Shown: positions 1-8,873 of the stretch, one piece after another
Layout of the letters: every line of letters begins with the position of its first letter
Position numbering within the stretch: position 1 is the first letter of the stretch
Assembly (NCBI GenBank): GCA_023897205.1
Contig: JAHWDD010000037.1
Coordinates: 4,444-25,958 of the forward strand
Length of the DNA stretch: 21,515 bases
Direction of reading: 5' to 3'
Origin: Exophiala sp. HKRS030
Lineage: Eukaryota; Ascomycota; Eurotiomycetes; Chaetothyriales; Herpotrichiellaceae
The notes under the pieces: generated by a model
What the model saw: the letters and a program-made list of their open reading frames with translations, nothing else
What the model was told of the DNA's origin: nothing
The model's database searches: none
Position numbers and translations under genes: made by a program

Positions 1-327
1 ATCGAAGCCGCTTCAAAGAAGCCTTTCCGCAATCTTGTCAAGGGTTGGGAAAAAGCTGCGCAGCAAGGAGACGAACAGGTCAAGGCAGAAGATTACATCT
101 ATATTATTGAGATACAAGGTCATGAAGTGAAGACAGTTCATTCCTGGGAGATGGGGGATAGTCTTCGTTGATTGGGGCTGAGGGAGAACGGTGTGGTCCA
201 CATCATACCTAATCCTTCGGAAAACTACGATACTGGTGGTGATGCAGAGTATGAAACGGGAGAGGACCATGGGGCTCAGGGTACTTTGGTCACTCGAAGG
301 ATGACTCGATCAATGAGGCCAACTTAG
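1..327 (+). CDS. 3' end of an unrecognised gene, interrupted by an in-frame TGA
   Basis: Frame 1 is open from the left edge to a TGA at 169-171 (56 codons). The same frame then continues for 51 more codons to a TAG at 325-327. Both halves look protein-like: the first has a hydrophobic beta-strand stretch (DYIYIIEIQGHEV) and the second an acidic, Gly/Glu-rich tail ending in a basic run (TRRMTRSMRP). Either the protein ends at 169, or this is one reading frame broken by a nonsense mutation. An intron removing the stop would need a poor GTGAAG donor at 127. I do not recognise the family. The 5' part lies outside the window, so start, length and function cannot be judged. Confidence 0.35.
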
Positions 328-623
328 GCCTAGAGTCTTGACACTGAGAGGCGGCGCGTGAGATTCATCCAGCATTGCCTGAAGGGGGTGGGTGCTGTTG
401 ATTGTGTGCCCTGAATATTTGACCTTTCCCTTGGGCCCAGCGTAGCTGTGCAAAGTGTACTGAAATAACGATCTCTACTTCAAGATCAAGACGGGTCATG
501 GAACAACGCTCATGGATACAATCCTATTCAATTTTGTGCTACGATCTCCGAGTCTATATGAATATCAAGCCCCATGCGAGTCATAAACATGAGGCTATGC
601 AAACTGTGCTTTATTCATCTTGA

Positions 624-1514
624 TCATTCCGGTGAGCCATCACTATAGATGCGCCCTAGCCCCGATAGCGAAGAGCCATCCAGCAGAGTGCCGTTACCAC
701 ACATGAAATAAGAGTACCTTTCCACCTGGTCATGTTCATCCAGCCAGGCCAAAGCAGACGTAAGAAATGACTCTTGATCAACCTCGGTGCCTGTTACACC
801 GAATTCGGTGAGCCAGACGGTGTCGATCCCATTATGCGAGGCAATAGACGCAACATTTTCAACGTGAGATTGTAGGTCACTTAGCTGGCTGGCGTCACTA
901 TACCAATGAAACGTAACAAAATCGACAACACAAGAAGAGTTACAGGCCTTGAAAAATTGCTCTAACCAAGCAATCCCCATAGTTTGGCTGTCACTGACGC
1001 CATTCGAGATCGCTGGTGAGCCAATCCAAGCCCGATCCGAAAGCGGATTCATATATAGGATGTGGCTCACCGCAGCGACGTCTGGTGAAAGGTTGGCCTG
1101 TGTAGGAATATCCGGCTCGTTGAAGGATAAGAGATGCCTTGAACCTGCTTCGATAGCAGCGGTGGCGTCGGACGTCCAAGTGGATGTGCCCCCAAGGCCC
1201 CACAGCATTGGAACATATTCAATTTCCAGGGGCAACTCCCCCGTTCGGCTGGTCCAGTCATAGCCCCAAGTAACCATGGCTCCTTGGAAAGCCGCTGTCA
1301 ACGTTGGGTCGTTATAGCTCAATCCTCTCTTATCGGAAATTTGGTCACTTGTAGCCGTCGCGAGGGGAGTAGGTAGACCAGTCGTCACCGCATTCGTCGA
1401 TATCGGGGGAGCATCGGGCCAAGAAACACCTAAAGCCTGCGTCGTATTGATCCATGGAGGCTCTACTGACGCGCAAGGCCCTCCCGAAAGTCTATGCGCA
1501 TATAAAGACCCCAT
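624..1514 (-). CDS. GH128-type glycoside hydrolase (Asl1-like, predicted beta-1,3-glucanase), start uncertain
   Basis: The single-exon protein carries the fungal 'glycosyl hydrolase catalytic core' (Pfam Glyco_hydro_cc, CAZy GH128), whose characterised members cut beta-1,3-glucan or sit in fungal cell walls. Counting from the ATG at 1514 (296 residues), the domain starts with RGLSYND after a Kex2-like KR at 62-63. The acid/base Glu is in LLSFNEPD (E133), the nucleophile Glu in WLTEFG (E237), and the usual end YFMCGNG...GLGRIYSDG is present, so the catalytic domain looks whole. The start is odd. The ATG at 1514 gives no secretion signal. In the same frame upstream lies a hydrophobic stretch (IGISFAVVQPAMGSLYA) without an ATG before a stop, while an upstream ATG at about 1552 is in another frame. 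A small frameshift or an unseen 5' exon may hide the signal peptide. The two catalytic motifs make the family call firm. Confidence 0.82.
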   Translation of the reverse strand: MGSLYAHRLSGGPCASVEPPWINTTQALGVSWPDAPPISTNAVTTGLPTPLATATSDQISDKRGLSYNDPTLTAAFQGAMVTWGYDWTSRTGELPLEIEYVPMLWGLGGTSTWTSDATAAIEAGSRHLLSFNEPDIPTQANLSPDVAAVSHILYMNPLSDRAWIGSPAISNGVSDSQTMGIAWLEQFFKACNSSCVVDFVTFHWYSDASQLSDLQSHVENVASIASHNGIDTVWLTEFGVTGTEVDQESFLTSALAWLDEHDQVERYSYFMCGNGTLLDGSSLSGLGRIYSDGSPE

Positions 1515-1595
1515 TGCCGGCTGCACAACCGCAAATGAGATCCCGATCTATCCATCAGCGCTCCTGCGCAGGACGCTTGACTCGCAAGTCGTCGC

Positions 1596-1604
1596 TTATA
1601 AAAG
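1596..1604. promoter_or_regulatory. TATA-like element upstream of the GH128 gene
   Basis: The sequence TTATAAAAG lies about 45 nt upstream of the out-of-frame ATG at about 1552 and about 85 nt upstream of the ATG at 1514 of the leftward gene. It also reads as a consensus TATA box on the plus strand, where no gene starts nearby. Assignment to the leftward gene is by position only. Confidence 0.35.
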
Positions 1605-2123
1605 GCTGAGCGATGGGCTGTCCAAACTATGAATTTGACATAGGAAACCGTGGAGTAAGGAACATTGATAAATTACGTGTTTGTCCTACGAGGTCTTCAC
1701 CACACAGCACGATACAATAAAATCTCAGATTCTGCAACTGGAAACCTACCTGCTCTTGTGAGACACAATTACAGTATAGGAGTATCCTTCTAGACTGATC
1801 CGACCACCTACGAATCATACCCTATACTCCGTGGGAGTGGAGCTTTTCCTAACGATGGAATCTAGTGGGCAGACAGCTTTAAGCATCCATAGGATCTCAT
1901 GTTGAATTAACTTCACGACCACTATGTTCTACGGTATTTTCAGTTTCTAGGCACCATAAGAAATTTAGCTTCGAACCCTATGAATTCCTGTAGAATATAG
2001 TTTTATAAAACCTCTATAAAGTTCTCCCATCTTTTCATAAAGAAGAGGGCCACGAAAATCTGGGGGGTGGTTTCTACCTGCTGTTTGGTCTAGGTGTACT
2101 AGGTTATAGTGCGGTCAGAGTGT
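1605..2123. other. Intergenic region between GH128 gene and small orphan gene
   Basis: This stretch is AT-rich and has frequent stops in all frames. A 63-codon leftward frame at 1627-1818 has no recognisable content. It presumably holds the rightward promoter of the gene at 2124. I see no RNA gene or repeat in it. Confidence 0.4.
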
Positions 2124-2770
2124 ATGCACCCTCCCCATTGGTAGGTTTATTACTTGAAGTGTCAACGGACGTGCCATCGTATTACTGTCCAAATTGGAAG
2201 ATTTCGAGACCCTGCTAGAATCAATCTTCTCCTTTGTTCTTATCTACACTGCTATTCACTGACGCTTGGATAGGTTTAATACTTTGAGCCTTGAATCTGG
2301 AGCAGAACTTCCTCGTATAACCTCGATAGTAGGAGATCGACTAGTCGCTGGAGTAGCTGGTATGGTAGAAGGTCCGTTGGAAATGGACAGGGAGGATCGA
2401 GCAAAGAATTTGGATACAAGCCTTCAGCATAATCTCAAGAACAACCAGACCATATCCGGCCTCGCCTCCGAGCAGCGGTGCATAGACTCTTGTCAACAGT
2501 GTCACCAACGTGTTATACACCTGGAAGATTTCCTCAGATGGCGTGATGAGGTGGACAGGTGGATGAATACCACACTGCCTGAAATCAGGTCTGATTACGA
2601 CGAAAGAACAGCGAAGACCCTGGTACTTATTGAAGTCAATCAATATCACCAGCGTTTACGAGAGCGTAAGAAGACTTTTCAGGCATTAAAGGCGGTATGC
2701 ATTCACTGACAGTCTCGTAGAAAACCCCTTACAAACGACAAATGTACCATCAGTTGTTCAGAACCGCTGA
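2124..2770 (+). CDS. Small helical orphan protein, three-exon model
   Basis: The central exon is open and helix-rich. A strong acceptor ends at 2273 (CACTGAC branch, then TAG), so an upstream exon or 5'UTR exists. The ATG at 2124 with donor GTAGGT at 2141 is phase-compatible and gives a very short first exon (MHPPHW). A second intron at 2666-2720 (55 nt, GTAAGA donor, CTGAC branch, TAG) replaces an early stop and leads to TGA at 2768. The model is join(2124..2140, 2274..2665, 2721..2770), 152 residues. The protein is polar, with a CxxC-containing stretch (CIDSCQQCHQ) followed by an amphipathic, probably coiled-coil segment. No family is recognised. It converges on the next gene, 146 nt away. 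The first exon is the least certain part. Confidence 0.45.
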
Positions 2771-2916
2771 ACTTTCAGAAACACTATTTCAGCCAAGCAT
2801 TGTTGGACGGTAGAAAAGATTACTATCTGCTTTCCTATCTCTGATACCCAAAAGCCTACAACAAAAATTGAGAATAGTGACTACGCGGTGTCGTCGATTT
2901 ACTTCTTGGTACTGTT

Positions 2917-3408
2917 TCAAGGGGAGGTACTGTCTAGAGCGCGAAATTCCTCAACCCAACTGTTCACCAGTACCTTCACCTCTATCAACCATGACTCCAA
3001 GGCACTATAGACGCCAGCGAGCTTGAGTCCTATATCTGATTTAATCAATAGAGTTCTTAGGACCAATTCTTTCTGGAACCAGTCCGGGATGACCTCATCT
3101 ACAAAGTAATATCGTTCTGCCTTCAGCCGTCTTTGAGCATTATAGAGGTATATTTCCTGATCGAATGCTCGAGTTGAGCGGATTGTCGATTTTGCGCGTT
3201 GTGTAAGCACAAATTCTTTATATAATAGCCTCGTTCTTTGAAGTGAGGCGAGAGCAATGGAAGTTGAGACGTAAATTTGTCGAAACATGTCCACTAGCTC
3301 CTTTCTTACGTGGTAATCTGATAGAGGTGGTCCTGCTACTACTCTAGAAAGGTCCGCAAGACTGTGCTGGTGGGCCGGTTCAAGAAAATCTTCTTCCTCA
3401 AGGCTCAT
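2917..3408 (-). CDS. Small helical orphan protein, 163 residues
   Basis: An uninterrupted frame runs from an ATG at 3408 to a stop at 2917. The first ~15 residues are acidic (EEEDFLEP). The rest is almost wholly predicted alpha-helical, with alternating charged and hydrophobic residues, several Tyr/Phe (EIYLYNAQRRLKAERYYFVD) and a Trp-containing C-terminal helix (SALESWLIEVKVLVNSWVEE). There is no signal peptide, membrane segment or catalytic motif. Composition and length argue for a real protein, but I recognise no family and assign no function. It is transcribed towards the gene ending at 2770, so the two may overlap at their 3' ends. Confidence 0.55.
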   Translation of the reverse strand: MSLEEEDFLEPAHQHSLADLSRVVAGPPLSDYHVRKELVDMFRQIYVSTSIALASLQRTRLLYKEFVLTQRAKSTIRSTRAFDQEIYLYNAQRRLKAERYYFVDEVIPDWFQKELVLRTLLIKSDIGLKLAGVYSALESWLIEVKVLVNSWVEEFRALDSTSP

Positions 3409-4379
3409 TCTAAATATTTGACAGGTTTTCAGGATGGGAGATATACATTGGTATGAATTCTTGAGAGACTCTTCCGGAATTGTGACTGTACTCTATCAAA
3501 ATATATATCTTCGATATAAGCCCACGCGAAATGCTGGTGTCTAGACTTACCTACTTATAAGCAAATTAAGTGGAGTACAACGAGATCTGTGGCAATTTTT
3601 AGCATTACGCGAATAGCTTAGTCTTATTTAACATGGTGAATCTAGCCTCAGTAAAAATTCTGCCTAGTGAAACAACTGACAGTAAACCAACGTGGTAGCA
3701 ACGGAATTGCTTTGTCCTAGTCGGGCTTTTACCTAGCTCCTAAGGTAGGAGAATATTTCCGGTTAACTGCAGCATTGCAATTCCCGAGGATCTTCTGCTG
3801 CGTCATTTTCAGTCTTCTCGATAGGCGAGGTCTCTCTAATTCCTTCTACACAATGAGAAAATATCTTCTTGTAGATGCGTCCGTAAACTCTCGCTGATCG
3901 AAGGAGCCGTGCTACGGACGAAACGAATGGACTCGAAGGACGGCGTATTCTGGTGGAGGGGTGTCTTATACTCTCGGCAGCCGAAGCATTTTGTAAAAGA
4001 ATCAACTAGTAGCTTTGCTAGATCGTAGACTATAGTAAGCGTGCCACGACACTCCATCAACTTTACGTACGATTGAATATTCCTGGTATCTGAATTAACA
4101 TGTCTTTCTGCTTGAGGAACTTGGACTCTACCATTTATAGGAGAAAAATATTCGCATCCGTAAGAGCCCTACCACGATTTACTGAAGTAAAGCATTTCAG
4201 TGCGCCACCACTATATCTTCAGGTCAGCCACAACTTCGACAGTGATACAGATCAGTTCGGCGGCGTTCACTCGTTGTTGTAATGTTATATACAGCGTCAG
4301 CTTAGTGCTTCCTAACTCGCCTTGTTAGAAGTTGGTGGTACAGTTCCTTAAGGCGTAGGCCAACATTGCCGGCCTCAAT
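3409..4379. other. Gene-poor stretch with two overlapping leftward open frames
   Basis: No gene is supported over about 970 bases. Two overlapping leftward frames (3836-4060 and 3763-4005) have somewhat protein-like ends (LTIVYDLAKLLVDSF and SSPFVSSVARLLRSARVYG) that could be joined by one frameshift, as in a decayed gene. Neither is complete, and the second lacks an ATG. The left part (3409-3750) is AT-rich and should contain the promoter of the gene starting at 3408. The right end should contain the F-box gene promoter. Confidence 0.3.
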
Positions 4380-6067
4380 ATGAACCATTTTGAACTGATC
4401 TCAGACGAGACTATAGCTGGTGTCTTGGACTGCGTAAGAAAATCCACTCTCGCACCGTGGCGGATGGCGAGTAACGTGCGTTAGCTCGATATTCAAGACG
4501 TACTTGCAGTAGTACGTGTATGCCGCAAGCTCAACAGGATCGGAATGCCACTATTGGACCGAGATCTAATCTTCAACATAGTCCCAAATTGCTTAAGCTG
4601 TGGAAACTTCCACACAGAAATGCAACGTCTGAAAGTGATTCAAATCTTGGTCGATAAGGTCCGGGCATCACGTATTCGTGAATTGACGATCACAGACAGG
4701 AATCTCCTCTGTGGGTGCCGATCTGCAGCCCCGATACCGGACCAGATGTGGTCGGAATTCCGCAATCTGTGCTTTGCTATGATCTGTTCTCTGATTCAGA
4801 ACGCGCACTCAATGATCCATCTCCGGTGTGCCCAGCCCCGGGTTACTAGGTGGAGACAAAGCTAATTGAACGAAATAGCCTAGATATTGAAAGCCCCTCT
4901 ATCGACGCTACTCAACTTTTTTGTGGTTGGTCAGGGATAACTATGGCCCTACGAGGACAGAGCGGAGCCACAGTCTGTTCCCGATTACATTCACTATCTA
5001 TTAAGTTACCCATAAGACATGTCTCAAGGACTCTCCCCTCCCTGGACGAACTTCGAAGTTTAGAGATTCGAATTTCAGAGCCTCGAACACGGAATACCCG
5101 GTCGATTGTTAACTTGGTCGACCTTGATCTTTATCCTCTACTTACGTACCTTGAAGTTGGAGGAAACTCCTGGAGCAATATTCCGGTTCTTTTTACTGGA
5201 CGGTCGCAAAGCTTGACATTTTGCGTATTGAAAGGGCCCCTTGTCGTTACCACTAAATTCAACGATCTTTTTGGCCGGATGGCTGAATCGTTGCAATACC
5301 TCTATTGTCACGAGACTCATTTAGTCGGCAAAATCGAAACGATTTTCGGTAAATTGCGGCATCTGTCTCTTCATAAAGTGGAAGCGGTTAACAAAGCATT
5401 CCCCTTTACGCGCTGCGAGAATCTCATCTCACTGGCTATAGAGTGTGATGGCATAGCTACTTCAACAAGACAGGATGACATTAACGAACTACTAAGGAAC
5501 GCCCTATTGTCCACTTCGAAGACCTTGACGGCGTTGACATTGAGATCGAGTCTCTTGTGGCTCCTATCTCCGTCAACAATCCACGCAATTCTCTGGACAC
5601 GCCATCTGTCAGTCTTATTCCTCGACGGTGCCTGTTATTTGGATGGCAGGGATTGGGTACTTTTGTCCAAAGCCTCGAATCTGGAGGTGGTGGTGCGGGC
5701 AGAGCCCTGGATTCAACCTGGGAGTGATGTCAATAAACTCATTTTCCAAGCTGTTCCCGGTATGGTTGGGGATGTGGCAGGATTATACCATACGCTACCG
5801 AAAATGATCATCCAGCGTCAAGTTTGCTCCTGTGGGCTGCTAAACCGACGATGGGTATTCCATTACATTGGTCTCAACAGTCAGTCGATTAACATCTACA
5901 TCCAGCTTGTGGCAGATCCCGGGCAGATGAATTGTTCACACGTGAACCTTCTCGACCGAACGGTTGCGGTGCCTGGTATAATCTCTGGACAAGAGGCTTT
6001 GAAACGGATAATGTCTCTTCCTGGTTCAGAAATGCTGGTGCATGTAATTTGGCCGTCAAGAACCTGA
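4380..6067 (+). CDS. F-box protein with probable LRR-like C-terminal region
   Basis: Proposed model: join(4380..4433, 4485..4825, 4879..6067), 527 residues. The first intron (51 nt, GTAAGA...TAACGTGCGTTAG) removes an in-frame TAG. The spliced N-terminus then reads as an F-box: ELISDETIAGVLDC joined to LDIQDVLAVVRVCRKLNRI, then PLLDRDL, roughly residues 5-45. The F-box binds Skp1, so the protein is expected to act as a substrate adaptor of an SCF ubiquitin ligase. The second intron (53 nt, GTGTGC donor, GCTAAT branch, ATAG acceptor) repairs an apparent frameshift near 4850. The remainder is leucine-rich with irregular repeats (SLDELRSLEIRI, YPLLTYLEVGG, GKLRHLSLHKVE, KTLTALTLRSSLL), as in fungal F-box/LRR-like proteins whose substrates are mostly unknown. 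The second intron has a weaker donor than the first, so a true frameshift there is not excluded. Confidence 0.68.
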
Positions 6068-6561
6068 TCAATTCAGATTTGCGATGCCTTCCTCTGAAGT
6101 TACTCCTTACGGTGTGTCGCTAGTGCTTGTTATCCGGCTTATACAATAATGAAAATCTACTCGTTCAAGAAGGGTCCTTTATTCTAGCCCATTATATGAC
6201 CCGCTTAGGGAGCAATCTAATCTCTGGAAGTACTGTGAACACAAGCAAATACAAAAGCCTTTCCACTTGTAGGGTACCTATGGCATGTTTGTCCACGTTT
6301 TATTGTGGTCTCGGAGCTGCACCCCTAAATCCACCAACCACATTGAAGTCGTAGGGGCCATTCAAAAGTGTGCCATTGCGCGCCCACAAGTAAATCCATT
6401 GGACTCTACTGCACATGGAGACGATTGGTTGGAAAACCGCCCACCTACAAAGGATAAGGGATAAGGAATCTTGCCGCTAAATCTGGCGCGACTCAAGTCT
6501 TATACTCGATGAAATCCTCTCCTGAGGTGTTCCTTTTTCTCTCCACGACAATCTTTCCAAC
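6068..6561. other. Intergenic region, F-box to Kelch gene
   Basis: No coding frame is supported. A 75-codon frame at 6127-6354 lacks an ATG start and any motif. The region carries the 3' end of the F-box transcript and the promoter of the Kelch gene, including a direct repeat of GGATAAG at 6452-6466. Confidence 0.4.
6452..6466 (+). promoter_or_regulatory. Tandem GATAAG motifs upstream of the Kelch gene
   Basis: GGATAAG occurs twice in direct succession, about 95-110 nt before the Kelch start codon. GATA-type zinc-finger factors (AreA, SRE and NsdD types in fungi) bind GATA cores, often paired. The base before each GATA is G, which departs from the HGATAR consensus for AreA, so the regulatory reading is tentative. 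Confidence 0.25.
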
Positions 6562-8029
6562 ATGTTATACTTCATGCATTCTGGCATCTGGCTACTCCTT
6601 TTACCACGCCTTGTTATCGGTGATTTCACCTCGAACGAAATCGCATATTGGGACAGACCTCGGGCGGCTCTGATCAGGGACAATGTCTACATAGAGGGTG
6701 GTTGGATGCAAACGGGGACCTGGAAGGATGGGGCATGGGATATCGACTCATTGACGACAGCAAATTCTTCTAATGGAATGTTGTTCAAGCTTGACATGCA
6801 CAGTCCATTCGGCATATCGACGGGTGAACCGCCTGCGGTGTTCGAAAGCATTCCCGAAGCTGGAGTTCAGAATTATTATATTGACGGTTATATGTTCGCC
6901 GATTATGATGAATTCTATACTTGGGGGTAAGTTGTTCGTACTCTAAGGAGAGGCCATAGCTAATGATTCGACCAGTGGCACAAGCCTTACTTCCGCCAAT
7001 CTCGGTCCACGTACAGTGAGCTTACCTTTGTATGATCCATCCCAAACTACAGACATTGAACTCGGTGTGCCAAACCTCAATTACGTCCCTCAAAATGGGT
7101 CGTTTATCACAGTCACGAACGGCGCCGGGACTAATGTCCCGAGTGAAAACTCTGGGTTCTATTTTGGAGGTTTCTATAATCAGAATGGGACAACCTACTC
7201 TTATTTCGACCAGCCTACCGACCAGTCTCGTTGGTTGATAACCGTGCAGATGACTGAACTTGGTCATGCAAATTGGATCAAGACTCCACTAGACGAAGGC
7301 ACGACCTGGCGCAGTGAAGGCGGTCTTGTCTGGGTGCCTACTTCGACAGCCGGTATACTGATTGCGATTGGAGGAGTATTGAAGCCAGCGGACATGAATT
7401 TTGAAATTGCTCAAGACAACAGCACCGAGTCAATAACTTTCTTGAAAGAATTCCCCGTCTACGATATAGGTACTAGGACTTGGAGCCTACAAATGCTCAA
7501 TGAGGGTTCCCCTATCCCAGATACACCTCTTGCACAGTTTTGCACTGTTGTGGCGTCAGATGCGAATGGCTCTCACCATGAAATATTTGTGTATGGAGGC
7601 TGGGATAGCAATGGAGGTCAAGCATTGGATACCGTTTGGATCTTGACGGTCCCTTCATTTACGTGGGTTAAGGCTAACAGTCCAGGACGGACAGGATCTG
7701 CAAGACAAAATCATATTTGCGTGGCTCCATATCCGGATCAAATGATTGTTATCGGCGGTACAGGAACTAGCGAAGCACCTCCGACATATAGTAACGCGGT
7801 CGATATTTTTAACCTTAACAATTTCGATTGGACTGGCACTTATGATCCGGATATCTATGATGATTACAAGCCTCATCAAGATATCCTCGATATTATTTCA
7901 GCTAGACCAACGGCCGGCAATATGCCTAGTGAGGTTGCAGGCTGGTTTAACAATAAGTACGACATGCAAAAAGTCAAGTTCTATGGGCCATATCGCAATG
8001 ACTGCACGGCTACACCCTCGGGAATATGA
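6562..8029 (+). CDS. Secreted Kelch-repeat beta-propeller protein
   Basis: Model: join(6562..6926, 6976..8029), 472 residues. The 49-nt intron has GTAAGT, a GCTAAT branch and CAG, and joins the two frames in phase. An N-terminal signal peptide (hydrophobic WLLLLPRLVIG, residues 9-19) precedes RPRAALIRDNVYIEGGW, a typical first Kelch blade. Further Gly-Gly turns are FYFGGFYN, ILIAIGGV, IFVYGGWDS and MIVIGGTGTS, each followed by a downstream Trp (RTWSLQM, FTWVKAN, FDWTGTY), giving about six blades. Many fungal relatives continue into a Ser/Thr-rich linker and a transmembrane segment. This one stops soon after the last blade (YGPYRND), so it is probably fully secreted or C-terminally shortened. 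Such propellers mediate protein or glycan binding. No copper-radical galactose-oxidase motif is evident, so I do not call it an enzyme. Confidence 0.78.
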
Positions 8030-8873
8030 TGCAGGGAGAATGAGACAAGACATTTTGCGAGTGTAAGCAACCTAGCTTCGCTTGGCCGTTATTGAACGGG
8101 TGCACTGACGTCCTTTGCAAGACTCCACTTCACCTCCTTGACGTGGGATTTTGTAGGGGGGCTCTGTAGAAGAATCAATTAAAACGAGTTTCTTTTAGTC
8201 TTCGTTGAGCTCTACTGTCCCTATAGTCGTAGTTTGTTGTCTTTCAGATCGAATAAAAGATTATCAGCCGTGTGACGACCGTTCTTGACAGTATTTCGCA
8301 TGCTTACGGATGCCAAATAACGCTCTATCTTGTTTGGTCCGTTACTATCCTAGAAAACCACAATATACCATTGCGTAACTAACTAGCCATAAGCCGGAGC
8401 ACCATGGAACTCTGAGGTATTGCAGTGTGCAGTATCCCTAGGACCCTGTGACGATGAAGTTTCCCTGTGCACATCATCCTGTGGCACAATGTAGTATCCA
8501 CAGCCTGCGTTCTGATTTGGCCGCCCAGGAGCGGGATACAAGCTTTGTGTCTTTTCTACAGTATTGTACGAAGGGGGTTTTCATCGCGCTTGCCGCGATA
8601 ATCGTCTTTTTCTGGCAGCTTGTCCACGGCTATTTGTAGTGCCTTCAATACTTGTCAGGATCGACGAGCATTCGTAACCAAATTCTCCACCTCGATGGGC
8701 TCTATGGTACTGTACGCAGACTACCTCTCAAAGGGTAAACTTAAATCTACTTGAATGGTTTAGGTAATGTCCGCCTGCGGACAATTCTGATTCTTCAAGT
8801 CAACTCAATATATCTATGTCGCTAAATGAGTGGATTTCCTGCTTCTCCCGAGTTCGCTGCTCTAGATGTGTGG
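8030..8873. other. Convergent intergenic region with a small membrane-protein-like frame
   Basis: This lies between the 3' ends of the Kelch gene and the leftward gene ending at 8874, and so should hold both transcription terminators. A short rightward frame starts at the ATG at 8454 (61 codons, stop at 8637-8639) and ends in a hydrophobic helix (GVFIALAAIIVFFWQLV). It could be a tiny tail-anchored protein, the detached tail of a larger one, or chance. An inverted repeat lies at 8749-8800. Nothing else is recognisable. Confidence 0.35.
8749..8800. repeat. Imperfect inverted repeat with a CCG-N4-CGG palindrome at its centre
   Basis: The inner palindrome TGTCCGC-CT-GCGGACA spans 8768-8783. The outer arms ACTTGAA (8749-8755) and TTCAAGT (8794-8800) are also exact inverted copies. 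The stretches between inner and outer arms match poorly. The centre could be a binding site for a Zn2Cys6 factor (CCG triplets in inverted orientation), or the structure could form a hairpin in the 3' region of the converging transcripts. Confidence 0.5.

Noticed and set aside
1960..1985. B-box-like GGTTCGAA on the minus strand, possible tRNA
   Set aside because: No matching acceptor stem, A box or cloverleaf arms could be found around it.
2695..2720. 26-nt intron GTATGC...CTGAC...TAG
   Set aside because: Too short for splicing in filamentous fungi. The GTAAGA donor at 2666 gives a normal 55-nt intron with the same branch point and acceptor.
4482..4484. TAG in the F-box frame taken as a nonsense mutation (RIP-like C to T)
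   Set aside because: It is the acceptor of a 51-nt intron with a GTAAGA donor; splicing gives a better F-box than simple readthrough.
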